Shown: positions 28,172 through 38,675 of the stretch, one piece after another
Position numbering within the stretch: position 1 is the stretch's first letter
Layout of the letters: the number at the start of each line of letters is the position of its first letter
NCBI RefSeq assembly: GCF_002355215.1
Contig: NZ_AP014612.1
Coordinates: 1,426,001 to 1,490,000, forward strand
Reading direction: 5' to 3'
Source: Streptococcus troglodytae
Lineage (GTDB): Bacteria; Bacillota; Bacilli; Lactobacillales; Streptococcaceae
DNA length: 64,000 bases
Program-made: the position numbers and the translations under genes
Notes under the pieces: model-generated
Database searches by the model: none
Told to the model about the DNA's origin: nothing
Seen by the model: only the letters and a program-made list of their open reading frames with translations

Positions 28172-30406
28172 CTAGTTACTTTTCTTCCAAGCTAATAAAT
28201 TTACAATTTCTTGAGAATAGACCTTAAGTTGATTCAATTTTAATTCATAATCATCAATTTGAAGATTTTTGTCTACAATTAAATCATTTGCTTTCTTTAA
28301 ATCAGGATTAAAGTCAACAATATTTTGTTTAATGACTTGCAACAGATTATCTGCCCAGTCTTTATAGTTATTGAGATGATAATCTTTAATTTGAGATATT
28401 AGAATCTCTGTTTCTTCATTCAAGGATTGATTATATTTATTAGTTAATTTTTTTAAATCAATTTTATGCGAATTTCCAAATAAAGTTAGGTCACCAATTT
28501 GAATTCCTAGTTTAAAATTGTTACGATTGAAAATTTTTGACTCATCATTCTCAAGAGTTATATATTCATAGTCAAAAATCAATTTCTTAATATCTTCACG
28601 CTTTTCAAAAGAAAGAGCTTCAGCAGCCCCAATAACTTCTGAAAGATTATCTTTTAGCTTATTAGAATGTGACTCCCAGAATGTAATAGATAAATTGAAT
28701 AATTTATTTTTGAGCTCTATTAATTCTTTCTGGTAAGTTGTCTTTGCGTGATCAAGCAATTGTTGAGAAACTTGCTCAAAAGCCATATTCTTTTGTTTTA
28801 CATATTCTTCATTGCTTTTATTTTTATCTCTGAAATCATCTTGTAATTGAATATAAGCAGGTTTAATCGTTGCAAAATTTATGGTCTTTTTAAAAGATTC
28901 AAAATTAGTTTTAAGTTAGTTTTAATTTTTCATTTGTCTGGTTATTGAGTTCTTCATAGCTATCTAAATTGAAATCAACTCTCGCATTAACATATAAACT
29001 ATCACTCAAATCTTTCAAGTGTGACAAAGAGAACAGCTTCTCCTTATCAATTGACTTACTCTGCATTTGCTCAGTGTAATCAGCTTCAAAAATTTTGTCA
29101 TTAGTTTGTTTTTTAAGATCCACTTCTTCAATTATCTTTTGTTTATTTCTTTCAAGCTCCTCTTGCAGAGATTTTAATTCTCTGCTTGAATCAGCTTTCA
29201 AACGACTAATTTCAGCATCCGTTCTCTCAATAATCTTTTCAAGGTAGAGTTTTGCTTGCTGACATTTATTATAAGCAGAGTATTTATTTGCAAACACCTC
29301 GATCTCATCTTCAATACTAAAAAGTCCACTGTTGACATAGATGAGTTGATTGCCTTTCCTTCTGACATTCTCTTTCATCCGAGAGACCAACTGTTTGGGA
29401 ACGATATTATACTGATAAAGTTCTTGATAATATTCTGACTGGCTATTATTGAATTCATTCAAAGACTTTTTGAAGATACGGTCATAATTATCATTAATGA
29501 ATTGACCGTTATTTTTTGAACCTAGTCCCATGACAGAAGATACAAAGAAAATACCCTCAGAATAAAGATTTCTTGGTATAGATTGATTCAAAATTTGTTG
29601 AATTTGTCTTTCATCTAACCCTTCTTTTGGTAGACCAGCCATATCAGCTTTATTAACAATAATTAAAGTAAAACGATCATCAATTTCCTTGATATTTCGT
29701 AATTCTTCATATAAATTCTCATTATCCACTGTATCCAAAGAAGTATAATCTGATACAAAAAGAGGGAGACCGTTGCTCATATTTTGCAGAGCCTTTTTTA
29801 GCACCTTAAAATGATTTTTATTGGATGATGAATTTGAACCTGGTGTGTCAAAAATAACATATTGTTTGTCTGATTCTGCTAAAATTCCTTGTTTAAAGGG
29901 AACTTTAATAGTTATCAAATCAGAAATTGTAAATGAATTATCTGTACCTTCATATTGATTGATAACCTTTAAAAACATGTGCAAAATAGTATCTGAATTT
30001 CGAACATTAATCTGTTCAAATTGCTGCTCAATGTTTGGTAACATATCAACAATAGATTCTTTACCTTGAATAATAGTATAAGCATTATCAGAAATATTAA
30101 TTTGAACAACTGTATCTTTTACCCAAAAATTAATTTGTGAAACATTAGGTTGATAAGATTTTCTAATTTCAAATACTTTCGCTGTGATTGGACGGTCACT
30201 ATTTGGTAAGATATCACTTCCAATAAGCGAATTAATAAAACTTGATTTACCAGAACTATAATTTCCAACGATGATTAATGGAATTAAGGAGCTATTCGAT
30301 GATTGCTTGAATTTTTTGATATCGGAATCATCATCTAAACTTTCAGGAATAATCTCTAAAATCTTATCAAAAATTGTTGCAATCCTTGGTAACACTTCTC
30401 TTGCAT
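28172..30406 (-). CDS. Dynamin-like GTPase, split by a probable frameshift
   Basis: A large GTPase. The 5' part holds P-loop GNYSSGKSS (residues 44-52), switch Thr in RPITAK, DTPGSN (183-188) and NKAD (248-251), then long coiled coil. It stops at 28911. The other frame is open back to exactly that point without a start and continues as NFESFKKTINFATIKPAYIQLQDD into MAFEQVSQQLLDHAKTTYQKE and more coiled coil to 28172. Removing one T near 28914 joins them into about 745 residues. The visible start is GTG at 30395; an ATG at 30404-30406, with a GGGGGAG site, fits if one A is missing. It could instead be two genes. Confidence 0.7.
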
Positions 30407-30409
30407 TTT

Positions 30410-30727
30410 CTAAGGATCTCCCCCTTTCAAAACTTTAATTCTCGAATAAGGAGCCTCTTTAACCAAGTAAATAAGTTCTTGAAACTCATCATCTGTTCCT
30501 TCAAACTGCAGCTCAATATCACTGCCATCATCATATTCTTCAATAATAATGTCAATAATTTCTTTTACTGTAAAAGGTAAAAATGATCGCTTCATCTTAT
30601 CAGATATAAGTTTGCTGTTTTCATTATTCTGATAAGAGATAGACTTCCAAACTCCTGCTTGATTATTCCATTTATCAAACAAAATTTCCTTTTGATACGG
30701 ATTACTGCTAATCTTGACTTTAACCAT
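30410..30727 (-). CDS. Small acidic protein of unknown function, first gene of the HerA/dynamin operon
   Basis: 105 residues from the ATG at 30727, behind GTGGAG. I do not recognise the family. The N-terminal half is mixed charged (MVKVKISSNPYQKEILFDKW), the C-terminal half acidic (IIIEEYDDGSDIELQFEGTDDEFQELIYLVKEA), suggesting a compact alpha/beta fold with an acidic face. It has no membrane segment or cysteines. The dynamin-like gene starts within a few bases of its stop, so the two are coupled. It may be a regulator or adaptor of the GTPase. Confidence 0.65.
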   Translation of the reverse strand: MVKVKISSNPYQKEILFDKWNNQAGVWKSISYQNNENSKLISDKMKRSFLPFTVKEIIDIIIEEYDDGSDIELQFEGTDDEFQELIYLVKEAPYSRIKVLKGGDP

Positions 30728-30758
30728 ATTCTCCACTTCATCTTATTATTTTAACAAT

Positions 30759-30767
30759 ATTATATCA
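30759..30767 (-). promoter_or_regulatory. Extended -10 promoter of the HerA/dynamin/toxin operon
   Basis: The minus strand reads TGATATAAT, an extended -10, 32 bases upstream of the first gene's ATG. No convincing -35 is present. Confidence 0.45.
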
Positions 30768-30954
30768 TATTTATAATACTAACTTATTCTTGAAGAATTC
30801 AATTAAAACAGCTATCCAAAGAACAAAGGTAGTTTGAAAACAATATCACAGTACAATAAAATACGATAGATAAATCCATTTACCCTAGTATTAAAAAACA
30901 GCCGCTCAGATTTTTGAACGACTGCTTTCTATCTTATGATATCCAGAGTTTCAT

Positions 30955-31589
<635 letters not shown>

Positions 31590-31642
31590 ATTTCAATCAC
31601 CTTCGTCATGTCCTTCAAATATTAATGGCTTTTGTTTGATTT

Positions 31643-31960
31643 TTACTCCCATACGTCTTTGGCTAAGTTGAAAACTGCCCAAGCTTTTGGCCAGCCGACA
31701 TAGAAAGCGACATGAGTAATGATAGCAGCAATTTCTTTCTTGCTTACACCATTGTTTTTGGCATTTTGCAAATGATAAACCAAAGAAGAGTCTGTAACGC
31801 CTGATGACATGAGAGCTACTACAGTAATAATGCAGCGCATTTTGAGATCAATATCCTGATTATTCCAGTTTTCACCAAAAAGCACATCATCATTGAAATG
31901 AGCAAATTCTGGAGCGAAATCACCAAGTCTATCACGCCCAGCGGTTTGTTTAATAGTCAT
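31643..31960 (-). CDS. Carboxymuconolactone decarboxylase family protein
   Basis: 105 residues of the CMD/AhpD-like fold. It has the family core LKMRCIITVVALMSSG, NNGVSKKEIAAIITHVAFYVGWPKAWAVFNLAK. The paired CxxC of peroxidase-type AhpD is absent; only one Cys is present, so a redox role like AhpD is unlikely. It follows the aldo/keto reductase by 35 bases in the MerR-controlled operon. Similar small CMD proteins travel with stress-induced reductases; the substrate is unknown. Confidence 0.85.
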   Translation of the reverse strand: MTIKQTAGRDRLGDFAPEFAHFNDDVLFGENWNNQDIDLKMRCIITVVALMSSGVTDSSLVYHLQNAKNNGVSKKEIAAIITHVAFYVGWPKAWAVFNLAKDVWE

Positions 31961-31995
31961 AAGTTTTACCTTCTTTTTAATAGTATGATTCAGTT

Positions 31996-32862
31996 TTAAT
32001 CATGAATTTTAACATTGAGAACACTTCTGACAAAATTAGGATCGAAATGTTTTGTCCGCGTATCTCCATAACCCATATCCAGCGAAGCTATTTTAGTCAT
32101 CTCATCATTTGTTAGGCTGAAATCCCAAATAGCGAAATTCTCTTCAATACGCTCTTTGTGGGTGGATTTTGGGATGACAGCAACGCCGCGTTGAACATTC
32201 CAGCGCAACATGATTTGTCCAACAGTCTTTTGATGAGCACTAGCAATGTCCTGCAAAATAGCATTATTAAAAGCGTCATAACGTCCGCCGCCCAAAGGCG
32301 CCCATGCTTCTGGCACGACACCATAATAACGAGCAGTCTCCAGAGCATCTTCTTGAGTAAAGAATGGATGCAACTCAATTTGATTGACTGCTGGAATAAC
32401 CGATACCGTTTCACAGAAATTCGTTAAAATATTAGGATAAAAATTGCTGACACCGATAGCTCTGAGCTTGCCTGTCTGATAGGCTTCTTCCAGAGCACGA
32501 TAAGCACCAAAATAATCGCGCATAGCTTGATGCAAGAGATACAAGTCAAGATAACCCAAACCAAGATTTTTCAAAGAACGCTCAATACCCTTCTTAGCAG
32601 CCTCATAGTCCATGTCCTGTACCCAAAGTTTTGACGTGATAAAAAGCTCGTCCCGCGTCACTAAACCTTGCTCAATGGCTTCATGGATTGCTTCTCCCAA
32701 TGCTTTTTCATTACCATAGACAGCCGCTGTATCAAAGAGTCGGTAGCCTGTTTTGATAGCATTAAGCACAGATTCCTTACAAATTTCTGGATCAGCCACC
32801 TGAAAGACACCAAAACCTAGAATAGGCATTTTCACACCATTTGATAAGACTACAGTTTCCAT
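31996..32862 (-). CDS. Aldo/keto reductase
   Basis: 288 residues, NADPH-dependent carbonyl reductase fold. The catalytic tetrad is visible: Asp and Tyr in FDTAAVYGNEKALG, Lys in ITSKLW, His in LYLLHQ. The C-terminal nucleotide-binding segment is VIPKSTHKERIEEN. The ATG at 32862 was chosen because GAGG lies just upstream; a GTG at 32874 is also in frame but overlaps the merR stop. It is in an operon with the MerR gene upstream and CMD downstream, suggesting detoxification of a reactive carbonyl. Confidence 0.9.
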   Translation of the reverse strand: METVVLSNGVKMPILGFGVFQVADPEICKESVLNAIKTGYRLFDTAAVYGNEKALGEAIHEAIEQGLVTRDELFITSKLWVQDMDYEAAKKGIERSLKNLGLGYLDLYLLHQAMRDYFGAYRALEEAYQTGKLRAIGVSNFYPNILTNFCETVSVIPAVNQIELHPFFTQEDALETARYYGVVPEAWAPLGGGRYDAFNNAILQDIASAHQKTVGQIMLRWNVQRGVAVIPKSTHKERIEENFAIWDFSLTNDEMTKIASLDMGYGDTRTKHFDPNFVRSVLNVKIHD

Positions 32863-32870
32863 TCTTTTCC

Positions 32871-33254
32871 TCACTTTTCTGTAAATAATTCCTGTTCACG
32901 CTTTTTGATCATGTTTTGGTAATTCTCAATTTTGTAGTTAAGGCGTTCACGCGCTTGGTTAAGTTCGTACATACGAGCATCCATTTCATCACGCTGTTCT
33001 GTCAGCAAACGCAGCCGTGCTCTTTCTGTACCCTCTCCTTCTTCCAGAAGAGCAATGTATTCAATCAAGGCTTCAACACCCATGCCGGCTTTACGAAAAC
33101 AGCGGACAAATTCCAAAATGCCAATCTCACGATCTGTAAAATCACGAACGCCAGATTTTGTTCTTGTAATCCGCGGCAAAAGGCCAATACGTTCGTAATA
33201 ACGAATGGTATCAGCAGATACACCTGTTAACTCGCTAACTTTTTTGATATTCAT
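32871..33254 (-). CDS. MerR-family regulator (AdhR/NmlR-like)
   Basis: 127 residues. The N-terminal winged helix MNIKKVSELTGVSADTIRYYERIGLLP and GVRDFTDREI match the family, followed by a long dimerisation coil (EGEGTERARLRLLTEQRDEMDARMYELNQ). There is no metal-binding Cys pair and no effector domain, as in aldehyde/thiol-stress regulators. The ATG at 33254 is preferred over a frame reaching 33308. The promoter upstream has a 19-base spacer with a dyad, the standard MerR operator, so it probably controls itself and the reductase operon. Confidence 0.9.
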   Translation of the reverse strand: MNIKKVSELTGVSADTIRYYERIGLLPRITRTKSGVRDFTDREIGILEFVRCFRKAGMGVEALIEYIALLEEGEGTERARLRLLTEQRDEMDARMYELNQARERLNYKIENYQNMIKKREQELFTEK

Positions 33255-33287
33255 AACACCATCTCTTTCTTTGATATTGATAGGTTT

Positions 33288-33318
33288 ATTATAACCCTTG
33301 AAGTCCACTTCAAGTCAA
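33288..33318 (-). promoter_or_regulatory. MerR-type promoter/operator with 19-bp spacer
   Basis: On the minus strand, -35 TTGACT (33313-33318) and -10 TATAAT (33288-33293) are 19 bases apart. The spacer holds CTTGAAGT-GG-ACTTCAAG (33297-33314), a dyad with perfect 8-bp arms. Long spacer plus dyad is the classical MerR arrangement. Confidence 0.85.
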
Positions 33319-33570
33319 GTTAAAACCAACGGAAAATCTAACTTATACTCCTTAAAAAGAAAAATAAAGACTGAAAATTATATAATAATCTCTTAGCAAC
33401 TTGAAGATAAACTTGTTTTTTTATACATATATATTTTGAAACCCTGCAAATGCCAATTTAATTGGTGTTGATTTGTGAGCAAAGTGAGCCCTAATCGAGA
33501 CTTTGTCTACACTCTGAATCTCTTAGTTTAATTTTAAAAATGTTTTGATAAACTTGATGAATGATCGAAA
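33319..33570. other. Intergenic stretch between merR and the inverted repeat, nothing recognised
   Basis: AT-rich DNA with no plausible coding sequence, hairpin or repeat that I can support. Confidence 0.4.
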
Positions 33571-33573
33571 AGA

Positions 33574-33850
33574 GAGTGGGATAAAAATCAGTCAATCGTA
33601 ATGAAATGACGATTTCAATTTTGTCGGTTCACCTTCCGAAAAGTGGATTAGGTATTGACATAAACCGACCTTCATGAACTTATATATGCTCCAACTGTTT
33701 TCCAAACAATTGGAGCTATCACTTGCAAAATAAAGGATACTTTAACAGTTCAATGGTCCGTTAAAAGGTTGAGTTCAAAAGCCAAAATGCGAAAATTCCC
33801 ATCAACCACTGTGTTAAATTAAAACCTCTGCACAATAAAAAGGCTGGAAC
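33574..33850 (+). repeat. Degenerate ~280-bp intergenic repeat, copy A
   Basis: Most of this stretch matches the reverse complement of 38676-38952. Shared words include TCGTAATGAAATG, GGTTCACCTTCCG, TATTGACATAAAC, AAAGGATACTTTAACA and TGCGAAAATTCC. Its right end runs into the gapN terminator. No coding frame is kept, so it may be an old mobile-element remnant or a structured intergenic element. Confidence 0.75.
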
Positions 33851-33865
33851 ACTTTTGTTCCAACC
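33837..33865 (-). terminator. Terminator of gapN
   Basis: On the minus strand GGTTGGAAC and GTTCCAGCC pair around a six-base loop and are followed by TTTTT, about 60 bases past the gapN stop. Confidence 0.8.
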
Positions 33866-33927
33866 TCACATACTGAACTCATATAACTACTACAACTGAC
33901 AGATGAGCTCAAGTTTTTTTTAGATTA

Positions 33928-35355
33928 TTATTTGATATCAAATACAACAGATTTAACAGTTGTCATCGCTTCAATAGAATATTTTACCCCTTGAATACCT
34001 GCACCTGATTTTTTAGCTCCTAAGAATGGGAAGTTGTCCGTGCCGCGCTGCGTCTTATTATTGATATGAACTGTACCAACTTCAAGCTGTTCAGCAATAC
34101 CAAAAGCGCGTGGGAAATCATTTGTAAAGATAGAAGCCTGAAGTCCATATTCAGATTTGTTAGAAATTTCAATAGCTTCTTCTACAGATGTCACACGAAT
34201 AATCGGAAGAACAGGACCAAATGGTTCTTCCCAAGCAAGACGCATATCTGTCGTTACCTTATCAAAGAGGACTGGACAGATAAGATTACCTTCACGCTTG
34301 ATTTCAGTAAGAGCAGCGGCTCCTTTATCATTGGCATCATTAATAAGACCTTCTACATAATCAGCTGATTTTGTATCAATCAATGGTGTAATATCTGCAT
34401 CGTCTTCTGGATTACCAATTGTTAACGCAAGGACTTTTTCACGGATTTTTTCAACCAGTTCATCAGCAACACTTTCCATCACAAGAACACGTTTAACTGC
34501 TGTACAGCGTTGACCTGAATAGCCAAAGGCACCTGCAATAATATTTTTAGCAGTCAATTCAAGGTCTGCATCTTCAAGAACGATGGCTGAATCTTTTCCA
34601 CCGAGCTCAAGCATAATCGGACGCATACCAGCCATTTTGCCAATACGTTCCCCAATTCCTGTTGAACCAGTGAAATTGATAAAATTAACGGCTTGATGTT
34701 CTACAATATAGTCTCCAATTTCAGAACCACGACCTGTAATGGTATTAAAGACACCTGCAGGAAGTCCAGCTTCAGCAAATGCTTCAGCAAGTAAGAGCCC
34801 TGAGATTGAGCCTTGCGTCGGTGGTTTAAAAGCAATAACATTTCCTGCAATAAGAGCCGGTGCAATTTTCGAACCTGCCAAGTTAACAGGGTAGTTAAAT
34901 GGTGAAATAGCCAAGACAAGGCCTACTGGTTCACGACGAACAACGGCAATTTTTTTCTTGCTGGCTGCTTCAAAACTGCCGCCTTCAAGGACTTCACCTT
35001 CCATACGAAGGCCTTCTTCAGCTGCATAATTAATGATTTCTGCAGTACGAACAACTTCGCTGACTGCTGATTTATAACCTTTAGCAACCTCTTTAGAAAG
35101 AACAGCACCTATTTTTTCTTTATCGCGCATCAAAATATCTGCTACCTTATGAAGGTAGGCAGCACGTTCTATGTATGAAAGTGCTCGCCAAGCTGGTTGA
35201 GCTTTCTTGGCTGAAGCATAAACATAATCTACTTCTTCAGTACTCATTGCTGGAACTGAACCCAATTCAGCTCCACTGGCTGGTTCGTAGATTCTAATTT
35301 CATTTTCTGAGAGCTTCCACTCGCCATTGACATAATTTTTATATTGTTTTGTCAA
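33928..35355 (-). CDS. gapN: Non-phosphorylating NADP-dependent glyceraldehyde-3-phosphate dehydrogenase
   Basis: Oxidises glyceraldehyde 3-phosphate directly to 3-phosphoglycerate, making NADPH; the main NADPH source in streptococci that lack the oxidative pentose pathway. 475 residues, the known S. mutans length. The catalytic Cys is in FGYSGQRCTAVKRV near residue 284 and the catalytic Glu in MLELGGKDSAIV near 250. The start codon is TTG at 35355, behind AAGGAGA with good spacing; no better ATG exists. It is monocistronic, downstream of ptsHI with its own promoter. Confidence 0.97.
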   Translation of the reverse strand: MTKQYKNYVNGEWKLSENEIRIYEPASGAELGSVPAMSTEEVDYVYASAKKAQPAWRALSYIERAAYLHKVADILMRDKEKIGAVLSKEVAKGYKSAVSEVVRTAEIINYAAEEGLRMEGEVLEGGSFEAASKKKIAVVRREPVGLVLAISPFNYPVNLAGSKIAPALIAGNVIAFKPPTQGSISGLLLAEAFAEAGLPAGVFNTITGRGSEIGDYIVEHQAVNFINFTGSTGIGERIGKMAGMRPIMLELGGKDSAIVLEDADLELTAKNIIAGAFGYSGQRCTAVKRVLVMESVADELVEKIREKVLALTIGNPEDDADITPLIDTKSADYVEGLINDANDKGAAALTEIKREGNLICPVLFDKVTTDMRLAWEEPFGPVLPIIRVTSVEEAIEISNKSEYGLQASIFTNDFPRAFGIAEQLEVGTVHINNKTQRGTDNFPFLGAKKSGAGIQGVKYSIEAMTTVKSVVFDIK

Positions 35356-35387
35356 AGTAATGTCTCCTTTTTTACTGTAATAATTTT

Positions 35388-35415
35388 ATTCTATCATTTT
35401 TTTCATTTTTTTCAA
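35388..35415 (-). promoter_or_regulatory. gapN promoter
   Basis: On the minus strand, -35 TTGAAA (35410-35415) and -10 TAGAAT (35388-35393) have a 16-base spacer and leave a leader of about 25 bases before the TTG start. Confidence 0.55.
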
Positions 35416-35581
35416 TCTTTTGATACGATAAAATTCAGAAAATTAAAAAATTTCATTTTATTGTCAAGCAGCATATAATAGATTTGTCTTCAAAAAAGCA
35501 AACAAAAAGAAGAAAGTAAGATGGCTTCCTATGATTGTTGGGCAATCACAGACCTCAACTACTCCCTTCTTATTAAGCGAA

Positions 35582-37314
35582 TTAGTCAAAATCAATATAT
35601 TCTTTTCTAGCTCAAGAACTTCTTCCATTGTTGCACATTCTGTCAGAGCACGCTGAGCAAGTTCTTGCATTTTAGCAGTATCCAATTTCTTCATAAGACT
35701 GCGTGTGCGAAGAACCGACGTTGCAGACATTGAGAACTCATCAAGTCCAATACCAACAAGAAGGGGAACTGCTGTTTGGTCACCAGCCATTTCACCGCAC
35801 ATACCAGCCCATTTACCTTCAGCATGAGCAGCTTTAACCACACGGTCAACCAAGCGAAGAATGGATGGGTTATAAGGTTGGTAGAGGTACGATACTTGTT
35901 CATTCATACGATCAGCAGCCATTGTGTATTGAATCAAATCATTCGTACCGATTGAGAAGAAATCAACTTCTTTAGCAAATTGGTCAGCCAGCATTGCAGC
36001 TGCAGGAATTTCAATCATGATACCAACTTGAATATCATCTGAAACGGCAATGCCTTCAGCTTTAAGATTAGCTTTTTCTTCTTCCAGAATGCCTTTAGCT
36101 TTACGGAACTCATTGAGCAAAGCTACCATTGGGAACATGATACGCAATTGACCATGAACAGAGGCACGCAAAAGGGCACGCAACTGTGTGCGAAACATTT
36201 GATTGCCAGTTTCTGAAATTGAAATACGAAGTGCACGAAAACCAAGGAATGGGTTCATTTCTTTTGGAAGATCGAAATAAGGAAGTTCCTTATCACCACC
36301 AATATCCATCGTGCGGACAACAACCGGCTTACCATTCATACCTTCAAGAACAGCTTTGTAGGCTTCATATTGTTCATCTTCAGTTGGGAAATCTTGCGAA
36401 TCCATGTAGAGGAATTCTGTACGATAGAGGCCAACTGCTTCAGCACCATTATTATTGACACCCTCAACGTCTTTAGGTGTACCAATATTGGCTGCCAATT
36501 CAAAGTGCTTACCATCAGCAGTAACCGTTTCAGCATCTTTAAGGAGAGCCCATTCTGCTTTTTGTTTAGCATAAGTCTCACCAGCTGCTTTGAACTCTGC
36601 AATTTGATCTTCAGTTGGATTAATAATCACTTGACCAGTAATTCCATTGACGGCAACAATATCACCATTTTTCACACGCTCTGTAATATCATTTGTACCA
36701 AGTACAGCAGCGATTTCAAGTGTACGTGCCATAATAGCAGAGTGGCTTGTGCGACCACCAATATTGGTCACAAAAGCTTTAACATAGTTAGCATCCAATT
36801 GAGCCGTATCAGATGGCGTTAAGTCATGAGCAATCACAATAGATTCTTCACTAATCGTTGCTGGATTTGGCAATTCAACACCAAGAAGATGTGCCAAAAC
36901 ACGCTTGGCAACATCGCGAATATCTGCAGCACGCTCTTGCATATAGGGATTGTCTTCCATATTTTCAAATAAGGTAACAAACATATCTGTCACTTCTTTG
37001 AGAGCACTTTCTGCATTAACTTCTTTTGAACGAATTGTCTCTTTAATCTGCCCAATCATCTCTGGGTCAGCAAGAACCATTAAATGAGCATCAAATACAG
37101 CTGCGGCTTCTTCACCAAGGGTATCTACTGCTTTTTGGCGGATAAGAGAAAGCTCGTTTTGAGAAGCTTCTAGAGCTGCATCCAAACGAGCCTCTTCTGC
37201 TTGTGTATCTGTGACTGAAACAGTCTCAAATGTTAAGTCCGGTTGAACAAGTAGATATGCCTTAGCAACAGCAACACCATCAGATGCTGCAATTCCTTTA
37301 AGCATTTCTGTCAT
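35582..37314 (-). CDS. ptsI: PTS enzyme I, frameshifted at the last codons
   Basis: Phosphoenolpyruvate-protein phosphotransferase, first step of all PTS sugar uptake. The active His is in [13 protein letters not shown] near residue 189, with PEP-binding [18 protein letters not shown] and the C-terminal GMCGEMAGD. As given, the frame runs on to 35464, adding about 40 unrelated residues. The cause is one missing base in the T run at 35603-35606: restoring it gives LELEKEYIDFD and a stop at 35582, 577 residues, the family length. The stop of ptsH lies 4 bases before its start, so the pair is one operon. Confidence 0.95.
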
Positions 37315-37318
37315 ATCT

Positions 37319-37582
37319 TTAGGCCAATCCTTCTTTAGTCATCGTTTCATTAATAGCTGCAATTGCATCATCTGCATCTGCACCTTCAGCAGTGATTGTA
37401 ACATCAGCACCTTGACCAACACCAAGGCTCATAACACCCATAATTGACTTAAGGTTTACTGCTTTCCCTTTGTAATCAAGTGTAATATCTGAGGCAAACT
37501 TACTCGCTGTTTGAACAAGCAAAGTAGCTGGGCGTGCATGAATTCCTGTTTCTGCAACAATGTGAAAATCTTTTGAAGCCAT
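37319..37582 (-). CDS. ptsH: PTS phosphocarrier HPr
   Basis: 87 residues. The His15 phosphorylation site is in [13 protein letters not shown] and regulatory Ser46 in [14 protein letters not shown], so both sugar transport and CcpA-linked catabolite signalling are retained. It starts with ATG behind an AAGGAGA site and is coupled to ptsI, which begins four bases after its stop. Its promoter is at 37649-37677. Confidence 0.98.
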   Translation of the reverse strand: MASKDFHIVAETGIHARPATLLVQTASKFASDITLDYKGKAVNLKSIMGVMSLGVGQGADVTITAEGADADDAIAAINETMTKEGLA

Positions 37583-37648
37583 AGTATGGTTCTCCTTTTT
37601 TAGTATGTGTTTTTTTGAATTATCAAATGATAACCCTTACAATTAGAA

Positions 37649-37677
37649 ATTATAGCACAATGCTTTTTTATTTTCAA
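37649..37677 (-). promoter_or_regulatory. ptsHI promoter
   Basis: On the minus strand, -35 TTGAAA (37672-37677) and -10 TATAAT (37649-37654) have a 17-base spacer, giving a leader of about 60 bases before ptsH. Confidence 0.75.
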
Positions 37678-37747
37678 TCTTTAAACCACTTTTTCTGAAA
37701 ATAATCCATGAAAAAACAGTAAAGACAGTTATTGTCAAATCAGAAAA

Positions 37748-38543
37748 CTACCTTTTCCTGAAATCTTTATTTTTTACAGAAGCCAGCTGCTTATGAACAG
37801 CTGTCACAAAAGGAGCATCCTTGAGTTTTAATTTGTGGTAATTGCGCAACATACGGCGTTGATGGAAGCGAAAAGGCTGAATACCTTTTTCTCGAAACAT
37901 CTTTTCAATCTGCAAATGAAACTGTCTGAGACTCAGATAAAAAAGTCTGTTTCCTCTTCCAAATTTCCCCAGATTTCTCTTAAATATGCCTGAATATCCT
38001 TACCTTCCGCGCTCACTTTCTGCTCTAAAGATAAAGCTGCCCGCTGAAAGCTGGCCAAGTCACTCACTGTCCAAATAAAATCAATTGTCATAAACAGGGC
38101 TATACCCAAAGCCCACCAAGCATTCACCCTTACCAGCAGCTGCATAATTGAGGGCTGGATGAATTTCACAAGAAAACAACACCAAATCCCCAAAACAAAG
38201 AAATGCGAGGTGCAATTCGGCCTTTAATATTTCCTGCTTCTTGGCTGTAATCCCATAATTTCATATGAAATACCCTCTCCAAGAAACAAGCCGCCACATA
38301 TTCAAAAACTGTCGCAATAATAAGACCGCTAAAAAACAAGATTGGCAAATTTTCCTGAAAGGGTTTCGTCAAAAACAAAACAGTTGTTACCGCAAAACCA
38401 TAAACAGGACAGTAAGGCCCTGCTAAAAATCCACGATAGACAAACTGCTTATCTTTTAATGAACAGTAGACTGTTTCCCAAAGCCATCCGATAAAAGAAT
38501 AAATAAAAAAGAGAAAAACAAGATTCGATATAGAATACCACAT
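37748..38543 (-). CDS. CmpB-type (PF06541) membrane protein, two frameshifts
   Basis: A polytopic membrane protein of the family annotated as putative ABC-transporter type IV (CmpB). It begins with a helix and SFIGWLWETVYCSLKDKQFVYRGFLAGPYCPVYG, then EYVAACFLERVFHMKLWDYS. The frame breaks twice: near 38170-38171 (one base missing; restores GFGVVFFVKFIQPS) and in the A run at 37939-37944 (one missing; restores EEETDFFYLSLRQFHLQ). The corrected gene has 265 residues with a basic C-terminal tail ending at 37748. Substrate and function are unknown. It lies between ptsH and the repeat copy at 38676. Confidence 0.75.
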
Positions 38544-38675
38544 GAATTTACCTTCACTATTAAGATGTCAAAAATTTTTCTTGTTTTTTAATAGTGTCCT
38601 TCTATAAAATAATTTTACCATAACAGCCCTTTTCTTACACATTTAAAAATAATGAAAAGACTGAGATAAAAATAT

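Noticed and set aside
33574..33850. Coding sequence or intact insertion sequence in the inverted repeat
   Set aside because: No frame longer than a few dozen residues, no transposase motif and no terminal inverted repeats within a copy.
35464..35581. A 40-residue C-terminal extension of enzyme I
   Set aside because: It appears only because one base is missing at 35603-35606. The restored frame stops at 35582 and gives the standard 577 residues.
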